A stretch of DNA of 64,000 nucleotides from Colwellia sp. RSH04. Its GTDB lineage: Bacteria; Pseudomonadota; Gammaproteobacteria; Enterobacterales; Alteromonadaceae. A model generated the notes under the pieces. The model did not search any database. It was not told the origin of the DNA and saw nothing but the letters and a program-made list of their open reading frames with translations. The stretch lies in contig NZ_QXIO01000005.1 in the NCBI RefSeq assembly GCF_003545765.1, forward strand, positions 248,001 to 312,000, read 5' to 3'. Shown one piece after another: positions 9,233-17,451 of this stretch. Both the position numbers and the translations under genes were made by a program. Position 1 is the first letter of the stretch, and the number at the start of each line of letters is the position of its first letter.

Positions 9233-9706
9233 ATGACAGATTATTGTGAACAAAGAAGGCTGATGAATACCTTTAAAGTTATGCTAAAAGAGCAAAAATA
9301 TCGTTCTCAAGAAGAGTTAGTTTATGAATTAGTGAGTCGGGGGTTTAGCAATATATCTCAGTCTAAAGTCTCAAGAATGTTAACTAAAGTTGGTGCTATT
9401 CGCACAAGGAATGCTCAAAATAGAATTATTTACCAGCTACCCGATCAATTAGTTATTCCAAAAGTAGATTACGCTATTTATAGTATCGCTTTAACCATTA
9501 AACATAATGGATATCAAATAGTACTTAAAACAGGCTCAGGAGGTGCGCCTTTAATTGCCAGAGTGTTAGATTCATTAGAAGAATCTTTTGGAATACTCGG
9601 TACGATCTCGGGGGATGATAGTGTGCTCATTATTCCAAGTGATGTTAGTAAAGTAGACGATATTACAAAACGAATTTCAACCTTATTTAGGCTCCAAGTA
9701 CATTAG
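9233..9706 (+). CDS. argR: ArgR-family arginine-responsive regulator
   Basis: A 157-residue protein with the two ArgR domains. The N-terminal winged helix (about residues 8-75) includes SQSKVSRMLTK, the DNA-contacting helix. The C-terminal hexamerisation and arginine-binding domain (80-157) holds GSGGAPLIARVLD and GTISGDDSVLII, matching the family patterns. It lies 29 bp after aspA with GAGGAAAAGAGTA before the ATG, so the two are probably co-transcribed. The usual gammaproteobacterial argR sits beside mdh; this copy beside aspA may be a second, specialised regulator that reads arginine from cyanophycin breakdown, which is inference. Confidence 0.85.
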   Translation: MTDYCEQRRLMNTFKVMLKEQKYRSQEELVYELVSRGFSNISQSKVSRMLTKVGAIRTRNAQNRIIYQLPDQLVIPKVDYAIYSIALTIKHNGYQIVLKTGSGGAPLIARVLDSLEESFGILGTISGDDSVLIIPSDVSKVDDITKRISTLFRLQVH

Positions 9707-9820
9707 AAAAATGCTCTATCATAAAGTAGATAATTGTTAATGGTTTTTCAAAACGTTGTAGAGGAATACACAGCTGAATTACCCATGAAAAATAGGAGTT
9801 AAGCTCTATACGTGCGTTGA

Positions 9821-9871
9821 AAATTATTAATGAGTTATTTGCTGTTTAGCGTAATAACTCATTAATAATTT
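9821..9871. terminator. Large perfect hairpin between argR and a decayed gene
   Basis: Perfect 19-bp inverted repeat (arm AAATTATTAATGAGTTATT) with a 13-base loop. It sits 115 bp after the ArgR gene and overlaps the 3' end of the convergent pseudogene, so it could be a bidirectional terminator. It is AT-rich and lacks the usual GC-rich stem, so the role is uncertain. Confidence 0.45.
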
Positions 9872-10141
9872 ATTAAAATATTCAACGCTAACTTTCTTGT
9901 TGGCATTGCCATAAATATCAAAAGCAGCATCATTTGTTTTATTACGATTATTGCAGACCCAATCAGAATTGCTTTTATGCAGCGGTGACTCTTTAATGAT
10001 GACTTTTGCATGTTCTGAATCGTTATCATTGACAACCTAAAGTTCAGGCTACAAATCAAAAGCAGATATCTTACCAACGACATCCTGTGCAAATTCATTT
10101 TTAGTAGAATTTTTTTTCGCTAAAGATGCAAAATATAGGGT
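9827..10141 (-). pseudogene. Decayed gene remnant with two in-frame stops
   Basis: One minus-strand frame reads as protein-like sequence over 105 codons but contains stop codons at codons 31 (TAG) and 35 (TAG). The part after the stops (VVNDNDSEHAKVIIKES... SDWVCNNRNKTNDAAFDIYG) has normal residue composition and runs 69 codons to a TAA, yet has no start codon or ribosome binding site. I do not recognise the family. The remaining bases up to 10282 are AT-rich and show no further feature. Confidence 0.5.
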
Positions 10142-10282
10142 GGATTAGTTTTAAATTCTCAATTTAAAGTTGATATTAGAGTATATTTGCTAAATATTGT
10201 TTTTGTGTGGTTTTATATTGCTCTAAAGTGTGCTTTTGCTAGTATGGTTGTTATATAGAATTAACTTAAGAGTACAAACAAC

Positions 10283-11806
10283 ATGTCACTTGAGCATTAC
10301 TTTTTGCCTTTTAGAAATAATGTTAATGGCCAAAATTTGAGCCATAAAATTAACGGTAAAGAGCTTTCAATTATCTATGCTGATTGGACCGCTAGTGGAA
10401 GATTGTATCAACCCATTGAAGATTATATTAATAATAAACTAGGCCCTTATGTTGCCAATACGCATACAGAAACCAATTTAACGGGTAGTGCTATGACTCA
10501 CGCTTATCATGACGCCCAAAGTATTATTAAGCGTCATGTTAATGCGTGTGAGAATGATATTTTAATCACTGCTGGTGCAGGGATGACGGCTGTTATTAAT
10601 AAGTTTCAACGTATACTCGGTTTACGTATCCCTGAACGTATGCAAGATCAAGTCAGCTTTGCTGAAAATGATAAGCCTGTTGTTTTTATTACTCATATGG
10701 AGCATCACTCAAATCAAACATCATGGTATGAATGTGATGTAACGCTTGAAATAGTAAACCCTGACGAAAAGGGGAATCCATCCAAAGAACATTTAATTGC
10801 ATTACTTGAACAATACCGAGATCGTAAAGTGAAAATAGGATCTTTCACTGCGTGTTCAAATGTTACGGGGATTAAAACGCCTTATTATCAGCTTGCTGAA
10901 ATTATGCATGATTATGATGGTTTATGTTTTGTCGATTTTGCCGCCTCAGCACCTTATGTCGATATTGATATGCACCCTGCAAATCCTCGTCAATGCTTAG
11001 ATGCTATTTACTTTTCTCCTCATAAATTCTTAGGTGGACCAGGTAGCTCAGGCGTTTTAGTGTTTAGTAAAGCGTTATATAAAAACAAAGTGCCAGATCA
11101 CCCAGGTGGTGGCACTGTTACGTGGACCAATCCTTGGGGTGAACACAGTTTCTTTAATAATATTGAGATGCGTGAAGACGGCGGAACACCTGGTTTTTTA
11201 CAGTGTATTCGTACTGCATTAGCGATAAAGTTAAAAGAGGAAATGGGTGTTGAAAATATAGCTGCGCGTGAAAAAGAGCTAACCGAATACGTGATGGGTG
11301 AGTTAAGTAAGAATGAAAAAGTGGTGATGCTTGAGCCAACCATCAAAGACCGCTTAGCAATTGTTTCATTCTATGTCCCCGGTGTTCATTACAATTTGGT
11401 CGTAAGGTTATTAAATGATCGATACGGTATTCAAACACGTGGAGGTTGTTCATGTGCAGGTACATACGGACATATTTTGTTAAATGTTGATCAAGGGACT
11501 TCGCAAAAAATCACCAAACAAATCGATTCAGGTGATTATGCTGATAAACCGGGTTGGATCCGCGCTTCATTTCACCCAACAACGTCAGATAATGAGGCTC
11601 GATTTGTTGTGAACGCAATTAATGAAATTACTGAAAACATTGAACAGTGGGGCGCAGAATATCGTTTTAACCCTGCTTTGGGTGATTTTGAACATAAAAA
11701 TGCTGATATTGAATTTCCTAGTTTGAATGACTTTGAGCCACTAGGTAAAGCGAGTGTCGCGATAGAAGCACCTAAATTGGCTATAATTAGAAAATTATTT
11801 GGTTAA
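10283..11806 (+). CDS. Class V aminotransferase, cysteine desulfurase/selenocysteine lyase-like
   Basis: A 507-residue PLP enzyme. It has the fold-type I landmarks of the NifS/CsdA family: ITHMEHHSNQTSWYE, the Asp of CFVDFAASAPY that contacts the PLP nitrogen, and SPHKFLGGPGSSG with the Schiff-base lysine. The region RGGCSCAGTYGH carries cysteines near where desulfurases hold the catalytic cysteine. It is about 100 residues longer than IscS or SufS and ends with an extra Glu-rich segment. No Fe-S assembly genes are near, so it is probably a stand-alone lyase or desulfurase of unknown substrate. A terminator follows. Confidence 0.78.
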   Translation: MSLEHYFLPFRNNVNGQNLSHKINGKELSIIYADWTASGRLYQPIEDYINNKLGPYVANTHTETNLTGSAMTHAYHDAQSIIKRHVNACENDILITAGAGMTAVINKFQRILGLRIPERMQDQVSFAENDKPVVFITHMEHHSNQTSWYECDVTLEIVNPDEKGNPSKEHLIALLEQYRDRKVKIGSFTACSNVTGIKTPYYQLAEIMHDYDGLCFVDFAASAPYVDIDMHPANPRQCLDAIYFSPHKFLGGPGSSGVLVFSKALYKNKVPDHPGGGTVTWTNPWGEHSFFNNIEMREDGGTPGFLQCIRTALAIKLKEEMGVENIAAREKELTEYVMGELSKNEKVVMLEPTIKDRLAIVSFYVPGVHYNLVVRLLNDRYGIQTRGGCSCAGTYGHILLNVDQGTSQKITKQIDSGDYADKPGWIRASFHPTTSDNEARFVVNAINEITENIEQWGAEYRFNPALGDFEHKNADIEFPSLNDFEPLGKASVAIEAPKLAIIRKLFG

Positions 11807-11897
11807 GTTAGCCATATCTTAAATAAGCCTTCAATGAGTGTTAATAAGTTAACCTCAGGCTCGGGTTAAGAGGTAATTTAACTCTGAAGTAAGGAAG

Positions 11898-11922
11898 AAT
11901 AGCAGCTAGGGAGCTATTTTTT
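11898..11922 (+). terminator. Rho-independent terminator after the class V aminotransferase
   Basis: AATAGC/GCTATT stem with a 9-base loop followed by a run of T (11917-11922), 92 bp past the stop codon. Confidence 0.6.
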
Positions 11923-11930
11923 ATCCCGAT

Positions 11931-11977
11931 CTGATACACATTAATGCATAGAAGGCTTAATCATTAATGTGTATCAG
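11931..11977. repeat. Perfect 16-bp inverted repeat
   Basis: CTGATACACATTAATG and its exact reverse complement are separated by 15 bases. There is no T run on either side, so it is not a standard terminator. The rest of the 11807-12137 intergenic region shows nothing else clear beyond the terminator just upstream. Confidence 0.5.
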
Positions 11978-12137
11978 CGTGACTTTGAGCTCAAGTTGGC
12001 TTTGAATCTTGATAACTTTATCATATTCATTTTCCATATAGTTTTGTATGGAAAAACAGGATCTACAGTAAAGTTATTGCCAGAAGAAAAATTAGAAGAT
12101 ATGTAACCACTTAAATAAAGTTCATTAGCTCGGGTTG

Positions 12138-12575
12138 CTAGGGAGAATAAATACGCTCAAAACCAGCTTCGCTAAATCCGCTCATGCGTTTTTTACCGAC
12201 TAAAATAACAGGCACGCCTTTACCACCAAGTTTATCAAACTCCATTTTCGCTATTTTACTTTTTTCTATGTTCTTTTCGGTATATCGGATTCGTTTACTT
12301 CCAAAGTATTTTTTCGCTTTTTTACAATAACCACACCAGCTGGTGGTATAAATGACTACTTTTTTACCAACATCTATAGAAGAGGGTTGATAAGTTACTG
12401 TCTCAACAGAATTGATGAGCTTAATGTTAAGTGCTTCAACCTCGTTTTGAGTATCTGGTTTTCTATCGCCAAAGTGTACCTTGCCATTTTCATCAACCCA
12501 CTTATATATTTCTTGCGCATGCGACGAGGTAAAGATAATAAATAAAGTGATAATTAATAGCTTGATATATTTCAT
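12138..12575 (-). CDS. Exported DUF4124-glutaredoxin fusion protein
   Basis: A 145-residue protein. A signal peptide ends at SSHA (residue 20); residues 21-50 are a DUF4124 segment (EIYKWVDENGKVHFGDRKP); residues about 70-140 are a glutaredoxin domain (VVIYTTSWCGYCKKAKKYF) with a complete WCGYC active site and the cis-Pro region GVPVILV. Glutaredoxins are normally cytosolic and glutathione-linked. An exported version suggests a thiol-disulfide role in the periplasm. It is followed on the same strand by no close gene and has its own upstream gap of 82 bp after the next minus-strand gene. Confidence 0.82.
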   Translation of the reverse strand: MKYIKLLIITLFIIFTSSHAQEIYKWVDENGKVHFGDRKPDTQNEVEALNIKLINSVETVTYQPSSIDVGKKVVIYTTSWCGYCKKAKKYFGSKRIRYTEKNIEKSKIAKMEFDKLGGKGVPVILVGKKRMSGFSEAGFERIYSP

Positions 12576-12657
12576 TTTTATTGAGTCTCGTAAATTATTC
12601 GATGCAATTTTTTATTGCCAATGGTCGTTCTAACGTGGAAGTTTTAATTTGTTGGTG

Positions 12658-13065
12658 CTATTCAGCTTTTGAACTGATAGAAAGAATAGGAAACTTACTT
12701 TGACCAAAAGAAACCGTGATTGATTGCGTTTCATTCGGTTCAAAATTTAACTTAAGATGCTTTGGCGATTTACGTTTTCCATTGGCAAATAAGGCGAGTA
12801 AATGCTCTTGTTGCAGCACTCTATTTCCTGAAGATGAATTTGTCATGGTAATAACAGCCCAGCGCTCGCCTAATTCATTACTCATCAATACATAATTATT
12901 TAAGTCAAAATCATTAGGTTTAGGTTTTATATTTTCATCATTTGGAAAAGACATATTGATTTGACCGGAAATGGCGCGATCAACCGTCAAAGCTTTTGAC
13001 TCATCAGCACTACATGGCAGTACACATAAAAGTGAAATGAATAAGGGGACAGTACGTCGATACAT
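12658..13065 (-). CDS. Exported protein of unknown function
   Basis: A 135-residue secreted protein I do not recognise. The start at 13065 is chosen because AAGGAAG lies 5 nt before it and it opens a clean signal peptide (MYRRTVPLFISLLCVLPCSA); the frame also extends upstream to 13140 but without a ribosome site. The mature part has a beta-rich composition (LKLNFEPNETQSITVSFG), as in small periplasmic or fimbrial-type chaperone-like domains, but no family is named. It lies upstream of the DUF4124-glutaredoxin gene on the same strand, so co-transcription is possible. Confidence 0.65.
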   Translation of the reverse strand: MYRRTVPLFISLLCVLPCSADESKALTVDRAISGQINMSFPNDENIKPKPNDFDLNNYVLMSNELGERWAVITMTNSSSGNRVLQQEHLLALFANGKRKSPKHLKLNFEPNETQSITVSFGQSKFPILSISSKAE

Positions 13066-13350
13066 ATATTCTTCCTTGAAAAACGAGTGTGATAGAAGTT
13101 GTGCTTTATCTAAAATACTATGTAAAGAGTAACTCATCAATACAGAACCATTATGTCAGTTCAATGTTTTATTTAATACTTAATTGTCGCGTGTAGTGAG
13201 TTTTTAGGAGTTAACTCTGAAGAACTCGTACGCTTCATTAGCAAGTTCATGCTTAAATTACCACTAAACAAACTCGGTCGTTTTCAATGTGGCTGCGAGT
13301 TAAATTAACAAGTTACTTTAACAACTTATTTTAACAAATTAGGTCTCTAC

Positions 13351-15312
13351 ATGAATAAAGTCTTTAGCTTGCTGCTCATTATGTTTTTTAGTTTTTCAGC
13401 GTTTGGTCAATCATTATTACTTAGTTCGCCAGATAAAAATATATCGCTTAAAGTCACGAACCAGTCAGGCTTTGTTCAATATGACATTACCTCTCATAAT
13501 GAATTGATATTATCGAAGGCTAAAGCGAATATTACATTTTCATCAACTGACAATGCACAATCGAAACTACAATACTTATCTCATAACATAACCACAGTAA
13601 ATCAAGTGGTTAATCCTGTTGTTCAACAAAAATCTAAAGAAATTATTGAACATTATAATCAGCTGTCTATTCAATTTGATAATGAGTTATCCATAGAGTT
13701 TCGTGTGTTTAATGAAGGGGTCGCTTATCGTTTTAGGTCAAAGTCAGCGAGTGAAATAGAGGTTTTAGATGAAGACGTAACTCTGAATTTCAGTGGTGAC
13801 TTTGTTGTGCAATACCCGTTAGAAAAAGGTTTCTATTCTCACAATGAACGTGCTTATTTAACAAAAACTTTGCAGAGTATTTCAGCAGAAAATCTAGCTA
13901 GCTTACCTTTGCTTGTTGAAACCCCTAATCAAAAAGTCGTTTTTACTGAGTCGGGATTGAAAGATTACCCAGGGCTTTGGGTGGTTGGAAGTAATAAAAA
14001 TAGTCTCCATGGAACACATCCTAAGCGAGTGAAATCAGCACAACTTAAAAAAGACTCCGATAGAAATGAGAACATAACTCAGCGATATAATGATATTGCT
14101 GTGATAACTAGAGAGCAGGGTGTTGACTTCCCTTGGCGAATTTTTGCTATTAGCCAAAATGATTCCCAGCTTTTAACCAATGAATTATCATTTTTACTAG
14201 CAAACCCGCTGGAAATTGAAGACACCTCTTGGATAAAACCAGGCAAAGTCGCTTGGGATTGGTGGAATGCGAATAACATTTACGGCGTTGATTTTAAGTC
14301 AGGCATCAATACACAAACCTATAAATACTATATTGATTTTGCAGCAAAATATGGCATTGAATACATCATTCTTGATGAGGGGTGGTATGAACTTGGCAAT
14401 GCGCTAGAAATTGTACCCGATATTAATTTAGAAGAAATTATTAGTTATGGTAAGCGTAAAAATGTCGATATTATTTTATGGGTAATCTGGGAAACGATTG
14501 AAGATGATTTAACTAAGCTATTAGCGCAATATGCACAGTGGGGCGTTAAAGGAATAAAGGTTGATTTCATGCAACGTGATGATCAAGCTATGGTGCAATA
14601 TTACTGGCGCGTGGCAAAAGAAGCAGCGAAAAATAAACTTTTAGTGAATTTTCACGGTTCATACAAGCCAGCAGGGCTAAGACGTGCCTACCCTAATGTG
14701 ATTACACGTGAAGGTGTACGCGGCTTAGAGCACAACAAATGGGCTGATTATATTACCGCAGAGCATAACTTAACTTTGCCTTTTATTCGTATGGTTGCAG
14801 GGCCTATGGATTATACACCCGGTGCAATGGTTAATACGCAGCCAGAAAACTTTAGAATTTCATTTAATCGGCCAATGAGTAAAACAACGCGCGCGCATCA
14901 ACTAGCCTTGTATGTGGTGTTTGAAAGTCCATTACAAATGCTAGCAGATAGTCCGTCAAATTATTTAGCTAATGAGCAAAGTACTGCCTTTATTAGCAAG
15001 GTGCCAACGGTTTGGGACGAAACAAAAATTCTCTCGGCTAAATTTCAAGATCATATAGTTAGCGCAAGACGTTCAGGTGATGAATGGTTTATTGGTGTGC
15101 TAGGTAATAGCCAAGCAAGACAATTTAATATTGATTTGAGCTTTTTAGGTCAAGGTCAATACCAGTTAACATCAATGAGTGATGGCATAAATGCAGATAA
15201 ATTTGCCAGCGACATAACTAAAAAAACTCAACAGGTCACGAGCCAAAATAAGTTAACGATTGAATTAGCACCCAGTGGTGGTTGGGCTGCTCGAATTACG
15301 CCAAGTAACTAA
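13351..15312 (+). CDS. Glycoside hydrolase family 97 protein, probable retaining type
   Basis: A 653-residue exported glycosidase with a signal peptide (cleavage near FSAFG-QS). The N-terminal beta-sandwich (about 20-270) is followed by a TIM barrel with KPGKVAWDWWNANNIYG, IILDEGWYE, GIKVDFMQRDDQ and ITREGVRGLE, then a C-terminal beta domain. GH97 has inverting members (Glu-based, SusB-like) and retaining members with an Asp nucleophile. Here Asp405 in KVDFM and Glu460 in RGLE occupy the positions expected for the nucleophile and acid/base of retaining alpha-galactosidase-type enzymes. The exact sugar is inference. A trans-sulfuration gene follows after 59 bp. Confidence 0.88.
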   Translation: MNKVFSLLLIMFFSFSAFGQSLLLSSPDKNISLKVTNQSGFVQYDITSHNELILSKAKANITFSSTDNAQSKLQYLSHNITTVNQVVNPVVQQKSKEIIEHYNQLSIQFDNELSIEFRVFNEGVAYRFRSKSASEIEVLDEDVTLNFSGDFVVQYPLEKGFYSHNERAYLTKTLQSISAENLASLPLLVETPNQKVVFTESGLKDYPGLWVVGSNKNSLHGTHPKRVKSAQLKKDSDRNENITQRYNDIAVITREQGVDFPWRIFAISQNDSQLLTNELSFLLANPLEIEDTSWIKPGKVAWDWWNANNIYGVDFKSGINTQTYKYYIDFAAKYGIEYIILDEGWYELGNALEIVPDINLEEIISYGKRKNVDIILWVIWETIEDDLTKLLAQYAQWGVKGIKVDFMQRDDQAMVQYYWRVAKEAAKNKLLVNFHGSYKPAGLRRAYPNVITREGVRGLEHNKWADYITAEHNLTLPFIRMVAGPMDYTPGAMVNTQPENFRISFNRPMSKTTRAHQLALYVVFESPLQMLADSPSNYLANEQSTAFISKVPTVWDETKILSAKFQDHIVSARRSGDEWFIGVLGNSQARQFNIDLSFLGQGQYQLTSMSDGINADKFASDITKKTQQVTSQNKLTIELAPSGGWAARITPSN

Positions 15313-15371
15313 GTTTACCCGCTCTTATCACATACTGTAAATACAGTGGAACAACGTTAGGTAATATTAAG

Positions 15372-16562
15372 ATGACAATAAAGCAACATATTGAAACCGA
15401 GTTAGTATTCGACGGTGATGATAATCATGATCCTTATGGCGCGGTTGTTCCTCCTGTATATCAAAACTCCTTATTTACTTTTGACAGCTGGGAAGCTCTA
15501 GAGCAGGCGTTTGCAGATAAAGAAAATAGTGTTATTTATACTCGTGGTAATAACCCTTCAGTGCAATATACTGAAAATAAATTAGCTTTATTAGCAGGCG
15601 GTGAAAAAGCCAAGCTTTTTTCTTCAGGCATGGCTGCCGTGTCAGCGGGAATTTTACATTTTCTATCGCAGGGCGATCATTTAATTACTGTAAGTAATAT
15701 TTATGGGCCAACAGCAACGTTAATTCGCGATATGTTAATACCAAAGATGGGAGTTGAAGTCACTTATGTGACGGGTCATTGTCTTGATGAAATTATGGAG
15801 GCAATAAGACCAAATACCAAGCTTATATACCTTGAAAGCCCTTCGTCAGTAGTCTTTTCTTTGCAAGATATAGCACAGATAAGTTTGCTTGCAAAAGCGC
15901 ATAATATTAACACCATGATTGATAATACTTGGGCGACTCCGCTTTATCAAAAACCATTAGCGTTAGGCATCGATTTAGAAATGCATTCTTGTACCAAATA
16001 CCTTGGTGGTCACAGCGATATTATTAGTGGAGTATTAATTGGCAGTCAGTCACTGATCAACAAAATCAGTATGAAAGAATATGAGTTATTGGGCGCAACA
16101 TCATCTCCTAACGATGCAAGTATGCTATTAAGAAGCTTGCGTACTCTACCAATAAGAATGGAAAGGCATCAGCAAAGTGCTATGCGTATTGCTAACTTTT
16201 TAAATGATCATGAAAAAATAGCAGAAGTTTTTTACCCCGGCCTTAGTTCATTTACTCAATCCTCGCTTGCTGCGCAACAAATGACCGGCTATAGCGGTTT
16301 ATTTAGTTTTAAGTTGCAAACAGATAATTTGGTATTAATTAAACGTTTTTTTAATGCCCTTACATTGTTTCAAAAAGGAGTAAGTTGGGGCGGACATGAA
16401 AGCTTGATTTATGCACCTGCTATAAGTTGCAGTGTAGAACAAACACCAGAGCATATGAAGCGCATGGGGTTATCATTCAGCAATATGCGTGTTTCGATAG
16501 GGTTAGAAAATGTTGATGATTTGATAGCCGATTTAACTCAGGCGCTAGCAAAAATAGAATAG
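15372..16562 (+). CDS. Trans-sulfuration PLP enzyme (cystathionine gamma-synthase/beta-lyase family)
   Basis: A 396-residue Cys/Met-metabolism PLP enzyme. Landmarks are YTRGNNPSVQYTENKLALL at the start, FSSGMAAVSAG, the cofactor Asp in MIDNTWATP, and HSCTKYLGGHSD with the PLP lysine. The family includes cystathionine gamma-synthase, beta-lyase, gamma-lyase and O-acetylhomoserine sulfhydrylase, and the sequence alone does not settle the substrate. No methionine-pathway genes are near. The stop codon overlaps a family C hairpin. Confidence 0.8.
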   Translation: MTIKQHIETELVFDGDDNHDPYGAVVPPVYQNSLFTFDSWEALEQAFADKENSVIYTRGNNPSVQYTENKLALLAGGEKAKLFSSGMAAVSAGILHFLSQGDHLITVSNIYGPTATLIRDMLIPKMGVEVTYVTGHCLDEIMEAIRPNTKLIYLESPSSVVFSLQDIAQISLLAKAHNINTMIDNTWATPLYQKPLALGIDLEMHSCTKYLGGHSDIISGVLIGSQSLINKISMKEYELLGATSSPNDASMLLRSLRTLPIRMERHQQSAMRIANFLNDHEKIAEVFYPGLSSFTQSSLAAQQMTGYSGLFSFKLQTDNLVLIKRFFNALTLFQKGVSWGGHESLIYAPAISCSVEQTPEHMKRMGLSFSNMRVSIGLENVDDLIADLTQALAKIE

Positions 16563-16609
16563 GGTGTTTATCTTTGTGGTGAATGATTAAACAAAGATAA
16601 ACACGCCCT
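16561..16609. repeat. Family C hairpin (inverted copies of a 19-bp motif)
   Basis: Left arm AGGGTGTTTATCTTTGT and right arm ACAAAGATAAACACGCCCT form a near-perfect stem with a 2-base bulge. The right arm is the exact reverse complement of AGGGCGTGTTTATCTTTGT at 46865. The hairpin overlaps the stop codon of the upstream gene and precedes a convergent gene, so it may also serve as a terminator. Confidence 0.6.
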
Positions 16610-16624
16610 AATAATGTTTGTTGA

Positions 16625-17305
16625 TTAATCTTTGTCGTAATCAGTAAATTTATTGAATTTTATTATTGACGTTAGCTCTTCACCGTATAGATGACCTTTT
16701 TCTGAATAACGATCAAGTTTGGTAACAAGAACATAAGGGTCATCTGTTATCATTTTGGTTTGTCTAAACTCAGCAAAAGCGGCACTTCTTGCAAGGGTAC
16801 GATAGTAGTCAAATACAGCTTCTTCAACACTACGGTATTTCTTTACCCAGATGGTTTTATCGCCACGTTTTTGCAAAGCGGCAATGCGAGGTTCACCTTC
16901 ATCAAAAGACCATACACCAAAAATATTATTCGCTTTTCTAAAAAAACGAGAAGTTGCCCACGAGCTTTCCATTGCAGCTTGCGCTATAGCGATACTTCGA
17001 GGGTGAGGTTTAAGTGCCATGAGTAGTTCATCATGAGTATTGGCTTTATATTCAATTTTCAACTGTTTAATTTTCTCAGAACTCTTTCCTTGCTCAATAG
17101 TCTTTTTAACCTCTTGATATTGTGATAGTAGTTTGGTGTAGACGGTATTTACTGCTGGAACAATAAGGGCTTTAAAGCGCGCTTTTTTCTCTTGAACTGT
17201 CATTGGTGGTAAATCACTATCTTTTTGGTAGAAGTAAAAAGCGACAGAAGCAGTTATTATTAATAGTAAAATTAAAACAAGTATTTTAGTTTTGTTTAAT
17301 TGCAT
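16625..17305 (-). CDS. bax: Bax-like protein with glucosaminidase domain
   Basis: A 226-residue membrane-anchored protein. Residues about 7-26 form an N-terminal anchor (ILVLILLLIITASVAFYFY). The rest matches the Bax/FlgJ-type mannosyl-glycoprotein endo-beta-N-acetylglucosaminidase domain (GH73-like): IAIAQAAMESSWATSRF carries the catalytic Glu, followed by NNIFGVWSFD and YRSVEEAVFDYYRTL. It should cut peptidoglycan on the periplasmic side. It stands alone on the minus strand between a convergent PLP-enzyme gene and the EamA transporter. Confidence 0.85.
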   Translation of the reverse strand: MQLNKTKILVLILLLIITASVAFYFYQKDSDLPPMTVQEKKARFKALIVPAVNTVYTKLLSQYQEVKKTIEQGKSSEKIKQLKIEYKANTHDELLMALKPHPRSIAIAQAAMESSWATSRFFRKANNIFGVWSFDEGEPRIAALQKRGDKTIWVKKYRSVEEAVFDYYRTLARSAAFAEFRQTKMITDDPYVLVTKLDRYSEKGHLYGEELTSIIKFNKFTDYDKD

Positions 17306-17451
17306 AGATATCCTTATATATCTGAAAAGTAAAACTATTAGCTAAACGAATAGCGTTATAAGCGTTAATGTTGAGTTAATGTTATTGAATTATTAATAGT
17401 AACAGGTATCGGCTTTTAAATTTAATACCTTTGGTTAGTTCAGTGATGACA

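Noticed and set aside
9862..10098. A 78-codon open minus-strand frame in the argR downstream gap.
   Set aside because: Its composition is poor (Met/Ile/Leu-rich), whereas the neighbouring frame with two stops reads as real protein; the open frame is a shadow of the pseudogene.
15333..15346. CTGTAAATACAG upstream of the trans-sulfuration gene as a LexA box.
   Set aside because: The spacing between CTGT and ACAG is 4, not 8.
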